A stretch of DNA of 64,000 bases from Limnohabitans sp. WS1 (GCF_003063265.1 NZ_NERU01000017.1:1-64000); one strand, 5' to 3'; positions 9,115-18,797 are shown, counted from the stretch's first letter. Notes: generated by a model from the sequence alone, not told the origin. Made by a program: numbers and translations.

Positions 9115-10047
9115 TCAGCGCCTGCGCCATTTGATCTGCCCGGCATACTGCGCCAGCGCCACGCCCAGCAAGGTCACGCCAGCCCCTGCGATCTTGGCCC
9201 AACTGTAATGCTCACCCGACAGCGCCCAGGCAAACAAGCCTGCCATCGGTGGCATCAAGTACATCAGGGGCGCACTTCGGGCCACACCGCGGACCGTGTT
9301 GATCCAGCCCCAGGCCAGCCAACCGATGAAGGCCGACACCAAGATCGACCAAAACAAGCCCACCCAAGCCCAAAAATCAAGCGCCCCCCAGTTGGCAGCC
9401 ATGCCAGCGGGCACCGACAAAAGCATCACCGGCAACCCGCCCAGCAAGGTGGCGTACCCCATGGTCAAGACCGGTCCGTGTTTCTCCATCACGGGTTTGA
9501 CCGCCACGGTGTAATAAGAAAAGAAAGCCGCAGCGACCAGCAAAACCAAATCGCCCCCGCCTGCCCGCCAATTGCCACCCAGCAACTTGTCTGACAGGAA
9601 CATCAACACGCCCCCAAAAGCCAGTCCCACACCCGACATTTGCGGGGCAGTCAGTCGCTCCAGACCCTGATAGCGCAAGATCAACAAGGTCAAAATCGGC
9701 CCGCACGCCAAAATCACCGAACTGGAAAAGGCCGTGGACCAATGGATGCCATAAGTGACCAAGCCCACATGCAAAGAGTGGCCGATAAAACCCAACCAAG
9801 CCATCTGCAGCACGTCCTTGCGGGGCAAAGGCGGCAGCCAACGACCAAAACGCCAGCGCATGAGCAGCAGCGCACACACGGGCATGATGAGGTAACGCGC
9901 CCACAAGAAGCCACCGGGCGTGATCAGGTCGAACAGGTACTTTTGCAGGGTGAAGTTGCCACCCCAAATGACAATCAACACCAAGGCAATGAGCAAGGCC
10001 AGCTGGTCATGACGGTGCAGTGGGGCGCTGTGGGACATGGTTTTCAT
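9115..10047 (-). CDS. EamA/DMT-superfamily transporter
   Basis: A 310-aa inner-membrane protein with ten predicted helices in two EamA repeats (about 15-150 and 165-300). The second repeat closes with the usual EHYSWAKIAGAGVTLLGV segment. Drug/metabolite transporters of this type export amino acids, metabolites or toxic compounds; the substrate cannot be read from sequence. The ATG at 10047 is preceded by AAGG. It is a single gene between convergent TSUP and the TRAP operon, whose terminator lies just upstream. Confidence 0.85.
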   Translation of the reverse strand: MKTMSHSAPLHRHDQLALLIALVLIVIWGGNFTLQKYLFDLITPGGFLWARYLIMPVCALLLMRWRFGRWLPPLPRKDVLQMAWLGFIGHSLHVGLVTYGIHWSTAFSSSVILACGPILTLLILRYQGLERLTAPQMSGVGLAFGGVLMFLSDKLLGGNWRAGGGDLVLLVAAAFFSYYTVAVKPVMEKHGPVLTMGYATLLGGLPVMLLSVPAGMAANWGALDFWAWVGLFWSILVSAFIGWLAWGWINTVRGVARSAPLMYLMPPMAGLFAWALSGEHYSWAKIAGAGVTLLGVALAQYAGQIKWRRR

Positions 10048-10081
10048 GGTGAGCCTTCAGGCTTCAAAGGCTGACACCCTT

Positions 10082-10118
10082 AAAAAAATGCGTGGCCAGC
10101 CATGCATGACTGGCCACG
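10082..10118 (-). terminator. Rho-independent terminator of the TRAP operon
   Basis: Read leftward, CGTGGCCAG and its complement CTGGCCACG form a nine-pair stem followed by a seven-T run, eight bases past the dctP stop codon. It ends the dctQ-dctM-dctP transcript. Confidence 0.88.
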
Positions 10119-10125
10119 TCTGACA

Positions 10126-11160
10126 TCACTTTTTACGCGCAGCGACAGCGGCTTCGGCCTCTTTCACCAGAGCAGGGCCCACGGTATTTTTCCACTTGTC
10201 ATACACCGGGCGGGTGGCTTTGACGAAGGCTTCGCGCTCGCTGGCCGAGAGCGACGTCACTGTCACGCCCATGGCGGCGATGTCCTTGAGCACAGGCTTG
10301 TCGGCTTCAACCAAGCCTTTGCGGGCGATGGCGATTTCGGCTTTGCCTGCATCCACAGCGGCCTGGCGCACGATGGCCTGGTCAGCAGGCGTCCATGAAG
10401 CCCAGATGTCTTTGTTGACCACAAAGATCAGCGGATCGGCCACATAGCCCCAGGTGGTCACGAATTTCTGGCCCACGTTGTGCATTTTGAGCACAGTGAA
10501 CAAGAACAAGGGGTTTTCCTGACCGTCCACAGCGCCGCTGGACAGTGCAGGCTGCGCATCGGCCCAGCTCATTTGTGTGGGGTTGGCCCCCATGGCGCTG
10601 AACATGTCCGAGTAAATGGGCGAGCCCACCACGCGAATTTTCATGCCCTTCAGATCGGCTGGCGACTTGATGGGGCGCTTGGAGTTGGTCAGTTCGCGGA
10701 AGCCGTTTTCACCCCAGGCCAAAGGCACCACGCCCGATTTGTCCAGCGTCTGGAAAATCTTCTGGCCCACGCTGCCTTGTGTCAGCGCGTCAATGGCGGC
10801 GTAGTCGGGCATCAAAAAGGGCAGCGAGAACAGGTTCAGTTCTTTGACCTGGGGTGACCAGTTGATGGTCGAGCCCACGGCCATGTCGATCACGCCCTGG
10901 CGCAGTGCGCTGAATTCGCGGGTCTGGTCGCCCTGGATCAGCGACACACCGGGGTAGAGCTTGATGTTGATGCGCCCCTGCGTGCGTTCCTTGACCATGT
11001 CGGCCCACATCTTGCCGGCCTGGCCCCAGGGTGTGGGGGGGCCCAGCACCAGCGACATGCGGTATTCGGCTTTGTAATCGGCGGCCACGGCCGGGGCAGT
11101 GAAAGCGCTCAAACCAGCGGCTACAGCCAGCAGGCTGAGCAAGTGACGACGAAGTTTCAT
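10126..11160 (-). CDS. dctP: TRAP transporter periplasmic substrate-binding subunit (DctP family)
   Basis: A periplasmic solute receptor of 344 aa with a Sec signal peptide (residues 1-26, cleavage after APAVAA). The DctP fold shows the usual GxKIRV segment (LKGMKIRVVGSPIYSDMF), whose arginine binds the carboxylate of the ligand, and the NPTQMSWADAQPALSSGAVDGQENP region. It passes an organic acid to the DctQM membrane pair encoded just upstream. Start ATG 11160 follows AAGGAGACAACC. Here the receptor gene is last in the operon, after dctM. The ligand is unknown; the neighbouring 2-oxoacid dehydrogenase E1 genes hint at a keto or hydroxy acid. Confidence 0.92.
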   Translation of the reverse strand: MKLRRHLLSLLAVAAGLSAFTAPAVAADYKAEYRMSLVLGPPTPWGQAGKMWADMVKERTQGRINIKLYPGVSLIQGDQTREFSALRQGVIDMAVGSTINWSPQVKELNLFSLPFLMPDYAAIDALTQGSVGQKIFQTLDKSGVVPLAWGENGFRELTNSKRPIKSPADLKGMKIRVVGSPIYSDMFSAMGANPTQMSWADAQPALSSGAVDGQENPLFLFTVLKMHNVGQKFVTTWGYVADPLIFVVNKDIWASWTPADQAIVRQAAVDAGKAEIAIARKGLVEADKPVLKDIAAMGVTVTSLSASEREAFVKATRPVYDKWKNTVGPALVKEAEAAVAARKK

Positions 11161-11196
11161 GGTTGTCTCCTTGTTGAAAAAATAAAAACGGGGGGA

Positions 11197-12495
11197 TCAA
11201 TAGCCCAGATAACGCGGCAGCCACAGGGCCAGCTCAGGCCAGGCGATGACGGCCAGCATGACCAGGAACATCGAAAACAGCATCCAGCCGACCCAACGCA
11301 CGGTTTCTTCCATGCGCACGCCGGCAATGCGGCAAGACACCATCAGGTTCACAGCCAAAGGCGGCGTGAACTGGCCCAGCGCCACTTTGAGCGTGAGGAT
11401 CACGCCAAACCAGACCGGGTCCCATTTGTAGTACTGCACGATGGGCCACAAGAGTGGCACAAAAATCAGGAAGATGGACACGCCGTCGAGGAACATGCCC
11501 ACAGTGATCAACATGAGAATCAGCAATGCCAGCACACCGTATTCACCCAAGCCCGAGTTGACGATGGCGGTGGTCACCGGATCGATCACCCCCAACGTGG
11601 ACAGGGAAAAGGCAAAAATACCGGCCAAAGACACCACCAGCAAGATCACGGCCGACAACTCGCCGGATTCGCGCAAGATGACAAACAGGTCGCGCACCTT
11701 GATCGTGCGGTAAATCACCATGCCCACAAACAAGCCATAAAACACCGCCACCACCGCCGCCTCAGTCGGCGTGAACCAGCCGGCACGCATGCCGCCCAAA
11801 ATCAAGACCGGCGCGGCCAGGCCCCAAGTGGCCTCCACAAAGCTTTTCCACAACTCGGGACGCGGCAAGCTGGCCTCGAGCGCACCCATCTTGTGTTTGC
11901 GGGCCATCCACACGGTGGGCACGATCAGGGCAATGCCCGCCAAAATGCCGGGAATCATGCCAGCCGCAAACAAGGCGGGCACCGAAGCACCGGGCACCAG
12001 CACCGAATACACAATGAAGGCCACCGAAGGCGGAATCAAGATGTCCGTGGCCGCTGCCGCGCCAACCACACTGGCCGAAAATGGTGCCGGGTAACCGGCC
12101 CGCGACATGGCCGCGATCATGACCGCACCCACGGCAGCGGCATTGGCTGGGCCTGAGCCGGAAATGCCGCCCAAAAACATGGCCACCACAATCGCCACCA
12201 AAGGCAACATGCCCGGGCCACGACCCACGATGGCCACGGCAAAGTTGACCAGCCTGAGCGCCACGCCAGAGCGGTCAAAAATCGAGCCCACCAGCACAAA
12301 CATGGGAATGGCCAGCAGCGGGTACTTGCCCAGACCCGCGTAAAAGTTTTGCGGCACAGCCAACAGGCCAAACCACTGCGCGTCCGAATTGGCCAAGGCA
12401 ATGCAGGCGGCTCCTGCCAAGCCCAGCGCCGCGCCAATGGGCACGCCCATCAGCATCATGACCACAAAGGCGACAAACAGAAGGGTCGGGATCAT
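11197..12495 (-). CDS. dctM: TRAP transporter large permease (DctM)
   Basis: The 432-aa DctM subunit of a tripartite ATP-independent periplasmic transporter has about twelve transmembrane helices. It is the sodium-coupled translocation channel of the elevator type. Conserved features include GGISGSGPANAAAVG in the N-terminal half and DGVSIFLIFVPLLWPI plus LGQFTPPLAVNLMVSCRIAG near the C-terminus. ATG 12495 overlaps the dctQ stop codon (ATGA), which indicates translational coupling and rejects a longer upstream reading frame. dctP follows 36 bases after its stop codon. Confidence 0.92.
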   Translation of the reverse strand: MIPTLLFVAFVVMMLMGVPIGAALGLAGAACIALANSDAQWFGLLAVPQNFYAGLGKYPLLAIPMFVLVGSIFDRSGVALRLVNFAVAIVGRGPGMLPLVAIVVAMFLGGISGSGPANAAAVGAVMIAAMSRAGYPAPFSASVVGAAAATDILIPPSVAFIVYSVLVPGASVPALFAAGMIPGILAGIALIVPTVWMARKHKMGALEASLPRPELWKSFVEATWGLAAPVLILGGMRAGWFTPTEAAVVAVFYGLFVGMVIYRTIKVRDLFVILRESGELSAVILLVVSLAGIFAFSLSTLGVIDPVTTAIVNSGLGEYGVLALLILMLITVGMFLDGVSIFLIFVPLLWPIVQYYKWDPVWFGVILTLKVALGQFTPPLAVNLMVSCRIAGVRMEETVRWVGWMLFSMFLVMLAVIAWPELALWLPRYLGY

Positions 12496-13010
12496 GGCTG
12501 ACGCCCCCGGCGGATGAACAGGCCCAAGGCACGTCCGGCAATGGCCACCGACAAGACCGGCAGCCAGATGGTGTACCACCACTGCGGCACCCCAATGCCC
12601 GGCGAGGTTTCGCCAAAGCGGAAATCGTCCCAGACTACGCGCACACTCAGCACCGCGATCAGCGCAAACAGCACAAACACCATCAGCGCACCAAAGCGGG
12701 CCAGCGCCCGCTGGCGTTTTTCAGGGCCGCTGTCGGCAAAGTATTCAATGCGGATTTGGCGGTTGCGGGCCACCGAGGCCGAGCCCGCCACCAGCGCCAG
12801 CACAATCATCAGGAACACCGAGAACTCTTCGGTCCAGGCAAAAGACTGGTCGGTGAAATAACGCACCAGCACATTGGCAAAGGTGATGAGCGACAACAGG
12901 CCCATCACGATCACCGTGAGCCAATCCTCGATTTTCAAGGGCACAGCAGTTTGTTCATCGGGTTCAGCAGCGGCCACTTTGGCGGGGGCTTGTTCGTGCA
13001 AATGGGTCAT
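12492..13010 (-). CDS. dctQ: TRAP transporter small permease (DctQ)
   Basis: The 172-aa small membrane subunit has four hydrophobic helices. A family signature lies in the loop after the second helix (AWTEEFSVFLMIVLALVAGS, then RNRQIRIEYF). It holds DctM in the membrane. The start at 13010 (MTHLHEQAP) gives a short cytosolic lead before the first helix; further upstream codons add only charged, unrelated sequence. It shares four bases with dctM. The 156-bp gap to the E1-beta gene may hold the operon's own promoter, though read-through from the E1 genes is possible. Confidence 0.87.
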   Translation of the reverse strand: MTHLHEQAPAKVAAAEPDEQTAVPLKIEDWLTVIVMGLLSLITFANVLVRYFTDQSFAWTEEFSVFLMIVLALVAGSASVARNRQIRIEYFADSGPEKRQRALARFGALMVFVLFALIAVLSVRVVWDDFRFGETSPGIGVPQWWYTIWLPVLSVAIAGRALGLFIRRGRQP

Positions 13011-13166
13011 AGGTTTCAAGCCAAATTTAAAGTTCAATTTACCATGGCGCTCTTGGTCACATGCCTCTCGAACAGTCCCCAAAGCGCCTCGGAGACACAG
13101 GGATTACCCCATGAAAAAACCCGCAGAGTGCACATGCAAGCTGATCGCAAACATGGGGCAACATCC

Positions 13167-14141
13167 TCACCGCGTGACGGGCTTCAGGCAATCTTGCGCT
13201 GCCGCCACGATTTGATCAGCCGACACGCGGGCGACCGCTTCCAGCACGGGGGCGTAGCCCACCGGGATGCGGGGTGCGCCCAAGCGTTTGACGCGCACGC
13301 CCAGAGTTTCGGCCACGGTGGCGGCGATTTCTGCGCCAAAGCCTGCCGCCTGAATCGCCTCGTGCACCACCAGCAAATGGCCTGTTTTGGCGGCCGACTT
13401 GAGCACCGTTTCCCGGTCCCAGGGCCACAGGGTGCGCAAATCGATCAGCTCCACCTGAACGCCCAATGCCGCCAATTGTTCGCAAGCCGTTTGGCACACC
13501 TGCACCTGACGGCTCCAACTGACCATCGTCAAATGATCACCCGGGCGCAGCACCGCAGCTTGGCCCAAGGGCACCTGCACGCTTTCGTCCACCGGCCCTT
13601 CCAGGCCCCAGAGCGTTTTGTGTTCCATATAGACCACCGGGTCGCCGCACTGCATGGCCGAGCGCAACAAGGAGTAGTTGTCTTGCACCGAGCCCGGGCA
13701 CACCACCACCAAGCCAGGCATGTGGGCAAACCAGGCTTCGAGTGACTGAGAGTGCTGCGCCGCCGAGGCGTCCCAGATGCCTATGGGCATGCGGGCCACC
13801 AAAGGCACGCGGCCTTGGCCACCAAACATGTAACGGTTTTTGGCCGCCTGGTTGATGATTTCGTCCATGCCGCACAAGGCAAAGTCGACCACACGCATCT
13901 CCACCACCGGGCGCATGCCCGCCAGCGCCATGCCCACGCCGCCGCCCATGATGGCCGCTTCGCTGATGGGCGTGTCGATGATGCGGTGCGTGCCAAAGGT
14001 CTGTTGCAAGCCTTTGTACTGGCCAAAAATGCCGCCCCGACCCACGTCTTCGCCCATGACCACCACGCGCTCGTCGGCTTCCATTTCGCGCTGCACGGCC
14101 AGCACGGCGGCCTGGCTGTAACTCATCGTGTTCAAAACCAT
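13167..14141 (-). CDS. 2-oxoacid dehydrogenase E1 component, beta subunit (AcoB/PdhB-like)
   Basis: The 324-aa beta chain of a heterotetrameric thiamine-diphosphate E1, of the AcoB/PdhB/BkdB type. Visible features are the glutamate-containing MGEDVGRGGIFGQYKGL segment, ISEAAIMGGGVGMALAG, and the C-terminal transketolase domain (HEAIQAAGFGAEIAATV). With the alpha chain it decarboxylates a 2-oxo acid or acetoin and acylates an E2 lipoyl domain. ATG 14141 follows AGGAGAAGG and overlaps the alpha gene by 10 bases. No E2 or E3 gene lies in the window, so partners must be elsewhere. The exact substrate is not decidable from sequence. Confidence 0.88.
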   Translation of the reverse strand: MVLNTMSYSQAAVLAVQREMEADERVVVMGEDVGRGGIFGQYKGLQQTFGTHRIIDTPISEAAIMGGGVGMALAGMRPVVEMRVVDFALCGMDEIINQAAKNRYMFGGQGRVPLVARMPIGIWDASAAQHSQSLEAWFAHMPGLVVVCPGSVQDNYSLLRSAMQCGDPVVYMEHKTLWGLEGPVDESVQVPLGQAAVLRPGDHLTMVSWSRQVQVCQTACEQLAALGVQVELIDLRTLWPWDRETVLKSAAKTGHLLVVHEAIQAAGFGAEIAATVAETLGVRVKRLGAPRIPVGYAPVLEAVARVSADQIVAAAQDCLKPVTR

Positions 14142-15151
14142 TGACCTTCTCCTGTGGTCTGGATGTCGGTGTAAGCGGCGGACACATCGGGCCATGGCGC
14201 TTGGTCCGCTGCCTGCATGGCCGCCTGCACTTCGGCCTGCGCTTGCTGGTCCATCTGGTCGCACACGGCATCGGTACTGCCCAGCGCCAGCAGGGCGCGG
14301 CGGGCGTTCTGGATGGGGTCGTTTTTCAGGGCTTCTTCGACTTCTCGGGGGTCGCGGTAAGCGGCCAGGTCCACCGACACATGGCCTTTGACGCGGTAGG
14401 TGCTGGCATGCAACAGCCGCGGCCCTTGGCCTGCGCGAATGGCCTGCACCAGCTCGGCGGCTTTTTCATAAACGGCCCAGACATCGTTGCCATCCACCGG
14501 AGTCGCTGCAATGCCCAGGCTTTCGCTGCGGGCCGAAGCACCAGGGCCAGCGATCATGGGACCACTGGCAGTGGTGGCGCTCCAGCGGTTGTCTTCGCAC
14601 ACAAACAGCACCGGCAGCTGGTGCACTTGCGCCCAGTTGAGGGCTTCCAGAAACGGCCCTCGGTTGATGGCGCCGTCACCAAAAAAGCAAACAGTGATGT
14701 CGCTGCGCCCCTGCAGTTTTTGTGCGTGGGCAGCGCCCACGGCAATGGGCAGGCCCGCCGCCACCACGCCGTTGGCCCCCAGCATGCCGACGGAAAAATC
14801 GGCAATGTGCATGGAGCCGCCTTTGCCCCCGTTGAACCCTGTGGCCTTGCCGTACAGCTCGCACATCATGCGGCCCAGATCTGCCCCCTTGGCCAGGGTG
14901 TGGCCGTGGCCACGGTGCGTGGAGGTCAGGTAGTCGCTGGGGCTGAGGTGGGCGCACACGCCAGCGGCCACGCCTTCTTGCCCGGTGGACAGGTGCAAGG
15001 GGCCGCGAACTTTGGCGCTGCCGTCGGCGGTTTTGTTGTAGGCGCTGACACCGCCCTGGCTCAGGATTTCGGCGGCATTTTCAAACGCCCGGATGCGGGC
15101 CATGCACAGGTACAAAGCGGCCAATGCGTCTTTTTGAGCGGTGGAGGGCAA
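14132..15151 (-). CDS. 2-oxoacid dehydrogenase E1 component, alpha subunit (AcoA/PdhA-like), TTG start
   Basis: The 339-aa alpha chain carries the thiamine-diphosphate motif GDGAINRGPFLEALNWAQVH to CEDN at about 165-195 and a phosphorylation-loop-like region near 255 (YRVKGHVSVDLAAYRDP). It catalyses the decarboxylation step together with the beta subunit. The start is TTG at 15151: an AGGAG motif lies seven bases before it, and the next ATG (15103) would remove the conserved YLCMARIRAFE helix. The gene heads a leftward set with the beta subunit and the TRAP genes. Confidence 0.88.
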   Translation of the reverse strand: MPSTAQKDALAALYLCMARIRAFENAAEILSQGGVSAYNKTADGSAKVRGPLHLSTGQEGVAAGVCAHLSPSDYLTSTHRGHGHTLAKGADLGRMMCELYGKATGFNGGKGGSMHIADFSVGMLGANGVVAAGLPIAVGAAHAQKLQGRSDITVCFFGDGAINRGPFLEALNWAQVHQLPVLFVCEDNRWSATTASGPMIAGPGASARSESLGIAATPVDGNDVWAVYEKAAELVQAIRAGQGPRLLHASTYRVKGHVSVDLAAYRDPREVEEALKNDPIQNARRALLALGSTDAVCDQMDQQAQAEVQAAMQAADQAPWPDVSAAYTDIQTTGEGQWF

Positions 15152-15276
15152 TCGATGTCTCCTGTGATGAGATCGCCCCGGAAAACAATTTTCTCAAGGC
15201 CATGTGCACTCTAATGGCATTTGACAGGCAGGCCTGCACGCAGGCGACAGGGCCCCTTGAGCGGGTTGACAGGGTC

Positions 15277-16371
15277 TTAGACCACCACCACGGGCACACG
15301 CGCAGCCAACGCACACATGAGCTCATAGCCCACCGTGCCCGCCGCTTGCGCCACCTCGTCGATGCTGAGCACCGCGCCTTGCGCCGACTGCCCCCAGAGC
15401 GTGACCATGCTGCCCACACCCGCATCGGGGAAGGAACTCAGGTCCACCGTCAGCATGTCCATGCTCACGCGGCCCACCGTGCGGCCCCGCTCACCATCCA
15501 CCAGCACGGGCGTGCCCGTGGGGCAGATGCGCGGGTAACCATCGGCGTACCCGCAGGCCACCACACCGATGCGCAGGGGGCCATCGGCCACAAAGCTGGA
15601 GCCATAACCCACGCTGTCACCCGCCTGCAGGTGCTGCACCGCGATGATGCGGGCATTCAGGCTCATGGCGGGCAACAAACCCCAGTGCGAGGCGTTGTGC
15701 TCGGGAAAGTCCGGCGAGCTGCCATAGACCGCGATGCCAGGGCGAATCCAGTCGGCTTTGACGGTGGCATCGTGCGCATGACGCAAGCTGGCCGCACTGT
15801 TGCTGACACTGCGCTCGCCAGGCAGGTCGCGCGTGGCCTCTTCAAAACGGGCCATCTGCTCGGCGATGCCTTTGGGGCCGTCGGCGTCACTGAAATGGGT
15901 CATGAGCGAGATTTCGTCCACCTGCGGCAAGGCGTTCAGCCGCGTCCAAGCCGATCGAAAGCGGTGCGGGGCAAAGCCTAACCGGTTCATGCCCGAGTTC
16001 ATTTTGAGGAAAACCCGGTGCGGCTCGTGCGTCTTGTGCAGCGCCAGCATGTCGATTTGCTCGTCACAATGCACCGTGTGCCACAGGTGCAGGCGCGAGC
16101 ACAGCTCCAGGTCCCGCGCCTCAAAAGCGCCTTCCAGCAACAAGATCGGGCCGCGCCAGCCCAGTGAACGCACCCGTTCGGCCTCACTCAGGTCCAACAA
16201 CGCAAAACCATCGGCCCCGCGCAGACCGTCGAACACCCGTTCAATGCCGTGGCCGTAGGCGTTGGCCTTGACCACCGCCCAGGCTTGGGCGTCGGGTGCG
16301 GCCTGGCGGGCATGGCTCAGGTTATGGCGCAGGGCGGCGGTGTCGATGGTGGCTTGTATGGGACGGGGCAT
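15277..16371 (-). CDS. alr: Alanine racemase
   Basis: A PLP enzyme of 364 aa that interconverts L- and D-alanine for peptidoglycan. The PLP lysine is in [10 protein letters not shown] (Lys35). The catalytic tyrosine on the other face of the barrel is in [10 protein letters not shown] (about 260), followed by GYADGYPR and the [13 protein letters not shown] signature. The length is standard. ATG 16371 is the only sensible start, since [10 protein letters not shown] is a typical family opening. In many Comamonadaceae this gene neighbours radA or lplT; here it stands alone between E1-alpha and DedA, divergent from the latter. Confidence 0.94.
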   Translation of the reverse strand: MPRPIQATIDTAALRHNLSHARQAAPDAQAWAVVKANAYGHGIERVFDGLRGADGFALLDLSEAERVRSLGWRGPILLLEGAFEARDLELCSRLHLWHTVHCDEQIDMLALHKTHEPHRVFLKMNSGMNRLGFAPHRFRSAWTRLNALPQVDEISLMTHFSDADGPKGIAEQMARFEEATRDLPGERSVSNSAASLRHAHDATVKADWIRPGIAVYGSSPDFPEHNASHWGLLPAMSLNARIIAVQHLQAGDSVGYGSSFVADGPLRIGVVACGYADGYPRICPTGTPVLVDGERGRTVGRVSMDMLTVDLSSFPDAGVGSMVTLWGQSAQGAVLSIDEVAQAAGTVGYELMCALAARVPVVVV

Positions 16372-16562
16372 GGGGGTTCAAGACAGAATGAGCCAATCAA
16401 GTATGCCAGCTTCAAGGGTCTCCAAATTGGACTCAAGCATAGGGATAACACAGCCTTTCCCCTGCCCGGCAGGGGCTTACAAATGATTTACACTGACCCG
16501 CAGCCTGTTAACCCCGCGCCATCTGCCTGAACTGTTCAGACGCTGGCAGAACCTTGACATCC

Positions 16563-17198
16563 ATGGAAGTTTTTCAGTTTTTGATGCCCATCTTCACCGA
16601 ATACGGTTATCTGGCCGTGTTCGTGATGTTGTTGATCTGCGGCTTTGGCGTGCCCGTGCCTGAAGACGTGACCTTGGTCACGGGCGGTGTCATTGCAGGT
16701 TTGGGCCACGCCGATGTGAACACCATGTTTGCAGTGGGCATGGCGGGCGTCATGGTCGGTGATGGCCTGATGTTCACCCTGGGTCGTCTGTATGGCCAGC
16801 GCATTTCCAAATTACCGGGTTTCCGCAAAATCCTCACGCCCGAGCGCTTTGCCAGCGCCCAAGACGCCTTCCAGAAATACGGCAAATGGGTCATGTTCGT
16901 GGCCCGCTTCTTGCCCGGTTTGCGCACGCCGGTATTTTTCTCGGCGGGCATGAGCCAGCGCGTGAGCTTTGCCACCTGGTTTTTCATGGACGGCTTTGCC
17001 GCCTTGATCAGCGTGCCGATCTGGGTGTACCTGGGTTACTTTGGTGCGCAAAACTGGGACTGGATGTTTGGCGTGCTGCGCCAGTTCCAACACGGCATCT
17101 TTGCCCTGCTGGGCATCGGTATTGTCTGGTTGGGCTGGCGCTGGTGGCGCAAGCGCCAGGCCACGGCAGCGGCCAAAGCTTCTGGCGACGCCTCCTGA
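16563..17198 (+). CDS. DedA-family membrane protein
   Basis: A 211-aa inner-membrane protein of the DedA/VTT family. Seen are the acidic entry motif GFGVPVPEDVTLVTGG (about 25-40) and the arginine-rich FVARFLPGLRTPVFFSAG motif (about 115-135), both essential for function in characterised members. DedA proteins help recycle lipid carriers and maintain membrane potential. ATG 16563 gives MEVFQFLMP; a TTG three codons earlier is less likely. An EamA gene follows 11 bases after the stop codon and may be co-transcribed. Confidence 0.88.
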   Translation: MEVFQFLMPIFTEYGYLAVFVMLLICGFGVPVPEDVTLVTGGVIAGLGHADVNTMFAVGMAGVMVGDGLMFTLGRLYGQRISKLPGFRKILTPERFASAQDAFQKYGKWVMFVARFLPGLRTPVFFSAGMSQRVSFATWFFMDGFAALISVPIWVYLGYFGAQNWDWMFGVLRQFQHGIFALLGIGIVWLGWRWWRKRQATAAAKASGDAS

Positions 17199-17209
17199 TC
17201 CGCCCACGC

Positions 17210-18106
17210 ATGGGCCACACCTCCCCCAAAAGCCTGGCGGTTGCCGGGCTCCTGTTCAACGCCTTTGTTTGGGGCGTGTGTTGGTGGCCCTTCAAGCAAC
17301 TCGAAGCCCAGGGCTTGCACCCGCTGTGGGCCACGGCGCTGGTCTACGCCTTTGTCTTTGTGTCCATCGCCTTGTGGCTGTGGCGCAGCGGGCAGCTGCA
17401 AAGCTGGCGCGGCCACCCCGGGCTGTGGCTTTTGCTGCTGAGCTCGGGGCTGACCAATGTCGGCTTCAACTGGGCCGTCACGGTGGGCGACGTGGTGCGC
17501 GTGGTGCTGCTGTTTTATTTGATGCCGGCCTGGTCGGTGCTGGTGGCCTGGTGGCTGCTGGGTGAAAAACCCACCCCCATGGCCTTGCTGCGCTTGCTTT
17601 TGGCGCTGGCCGGTTTATTCATCGTGCTCAAAACCCCCGAAACGCCCTGGCCCGTGCCCGAGAGCCTGGCCGATGGGCTGGCGCTGATGGGCGGCCTGAC
17701 GTTTGCCATCACCAACGCCTTGCTGCTCAAGCTCAAAGACACGCCCAGCGCGTCGCGCACCCTGGCCATGTTTGGCGGCGGCGCGGTCATGGCCACGCTG
17801 GCGGCCTTTGTGGGTTTGGCCTCGGGCGTCGTGGCCATCGGCGCGGCACCCGCCTGGAGTTGGTTGCCCCTGGTGGCCCTGCTGAGCCTCTCGTTTTTGT
17901 TGGGCAACCTGGCGCTGCAATACGGTGCCGCCCGCCTGGCCGCCCACACCACGGCGCTGGTCATGCTGTCCGAAGTGCTGTTTGCCAGCGTGTCCTCGGT
18001 GCTGCTGGGCGCATCCAGCTGGGACAGCCGCACCCTGATTGGCGGGTCTTTGATTTTGCTGGCGGCTTTGCTGTCCATCGTCGGGCCTGGCCACAAGGCC
18101 AAATGA
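17210..18106 (+). CDS. EamA/DMT-superfamily transporter
   Basis: A 298-aa integral membrane protein with ten hydrophobic helices in two EamA repeats. It shows WGVCWWPFKQLEAQGLHP near the start and YLMPAWSVLVAWWLLGEKPT at the end of repeat one. The second repeat lies at about 150-290. Probably an exporter of a small metabolite; substrate unknown. The start at 17210 follows the dedA stop codon by 11 bases. The frame is open further upstream inside dedA, but those codons overlap conserved DedA sequence and are rejected. Confidence 0.82.
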   Translation: MGHTSPKSLAVAGLLFNAFVWGVCWWPFKQLEAQGLHPLWATALVYAFVFVSIALWLWRSGQLQSWRGHPGLWLLLLSSGLTNVGFNWAVTVGDVVRVVLLFYLMPAWSVLVAWWLLGEKPTPMALLRLLLALAGLFIVLKTPETPWPVPESLADGLALMGGLTFAITNALLLKLKDTPSASRTLAMFGGGAVMATLAAFVGLASGVVAIGAAPAWSWLPLVALLSLSFLLGNLALQYGAARLAAHTTALVMLSEVLFASVSSVLLGASSWDSRTLIGGSLILLAALLSIVGPGHKAK

Positions 18107-18176
18107 CGCAGCTTGCACAGCCATGGGCTGTCGCTGGCATGATGTCCTTTTGCTCACTACCACCGGAAAGCACCCC

Positions 18177-18659
18177 ATGAGCCTGTACGACCTCGAAGCC
18201 CAAAGCATCGACCACCAAACCGTGCCCCTGTCGCGCTACAAAGGTCAGGTGATGCTGATAGTCAACACCGCCAGCGCCTGCGGCTTCACGCCCCAATTCA
18301 CCGGGTTGGAAAAATTGCACAAAGCCTACGCCGACCAAGGCCTGGCCGTGCTCGGCTTTCCCTGCAACCAGTTCGCCAGCCAGGACCCGGGCGACGACGC
18401 ACAGATTGCCAACTTCTGCCAGAAGAACTACGGCGTGAGCTTTCAGATGATGAGCAAGGTCAAAGTGAACGGCGACGAGGCACACCCGCTGTACCAATGG
18501 CTCACCGCCGAAGCCCCCGGCATTTTGGGCAGCAAGGCCATCAAATGGAACTTCACCAAGTTTCTGGTTGGCAAGGACGGGCGGGTGATCAAGCGCTATG
18601 CGCCGCAAGACTCACCCGAGAAGATGGCCAAGGACATTGAGGCGGCGCTGGAGGCTTGA
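18177..18659 (+). CDS. Glutathione peroxidase family protein
   Basis: A thioredoxin-fold peroxidase of 160 aa that reduces hydrogen and lipid peroxides with thioredoxin or glutathione. The peroxidatic cysteine is in NTASACGFTPQF (about 35), the tetrad glutamine in FPCNQFASQDPG (about 70), and the tryptophan-asparagine pair in IKWNFTKFLVG (about 130). The selenocysteine of animal enzymes is replaced by cysteine. ATG 18177 gives the compact family start MSLYDLEAQ; earlier in-frame codons are not conserved. It lies 70 bases after the EamA gene on the same strand. Confidence 0.93.
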   Translation: MSLYDLEAQSIDHQTVPLSRYKGQVMLIVNTASACGFTPQFTGLEKLHKAYADQGLAVLGFPCNQFASQDPGDDAQIANFCQKNYGVSFQMMSKVKVNGDEAHPLYQWLTAEAPGILGSKAIKWNFTKFLVGKDGRVIKRYAPQDSPEKMAKDIEAALEA

Positions 18660-18797
18660 TGGTGTTTTGATGTTGTTTTGATATCAAATTGAGGGGGTTT
18701 GGTATCAGACGACTCGGTTATCCCCCTGCCCGTTGGTCTGCCAGCCGTGACCAACGGCTCTGCATGATGGGCCTCCAACCCGTTCCGGCTCCTTGAT

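Noticed and set aside
16459..16475. Perfect hairpin CCCCTGC-CCG-GCAGGGG between alr and dedA as a terminator
   Set aside because: It lies between divergent genes, with no transcript ending there and no T-run. It may be a regulator site but nothing supports a specific call.
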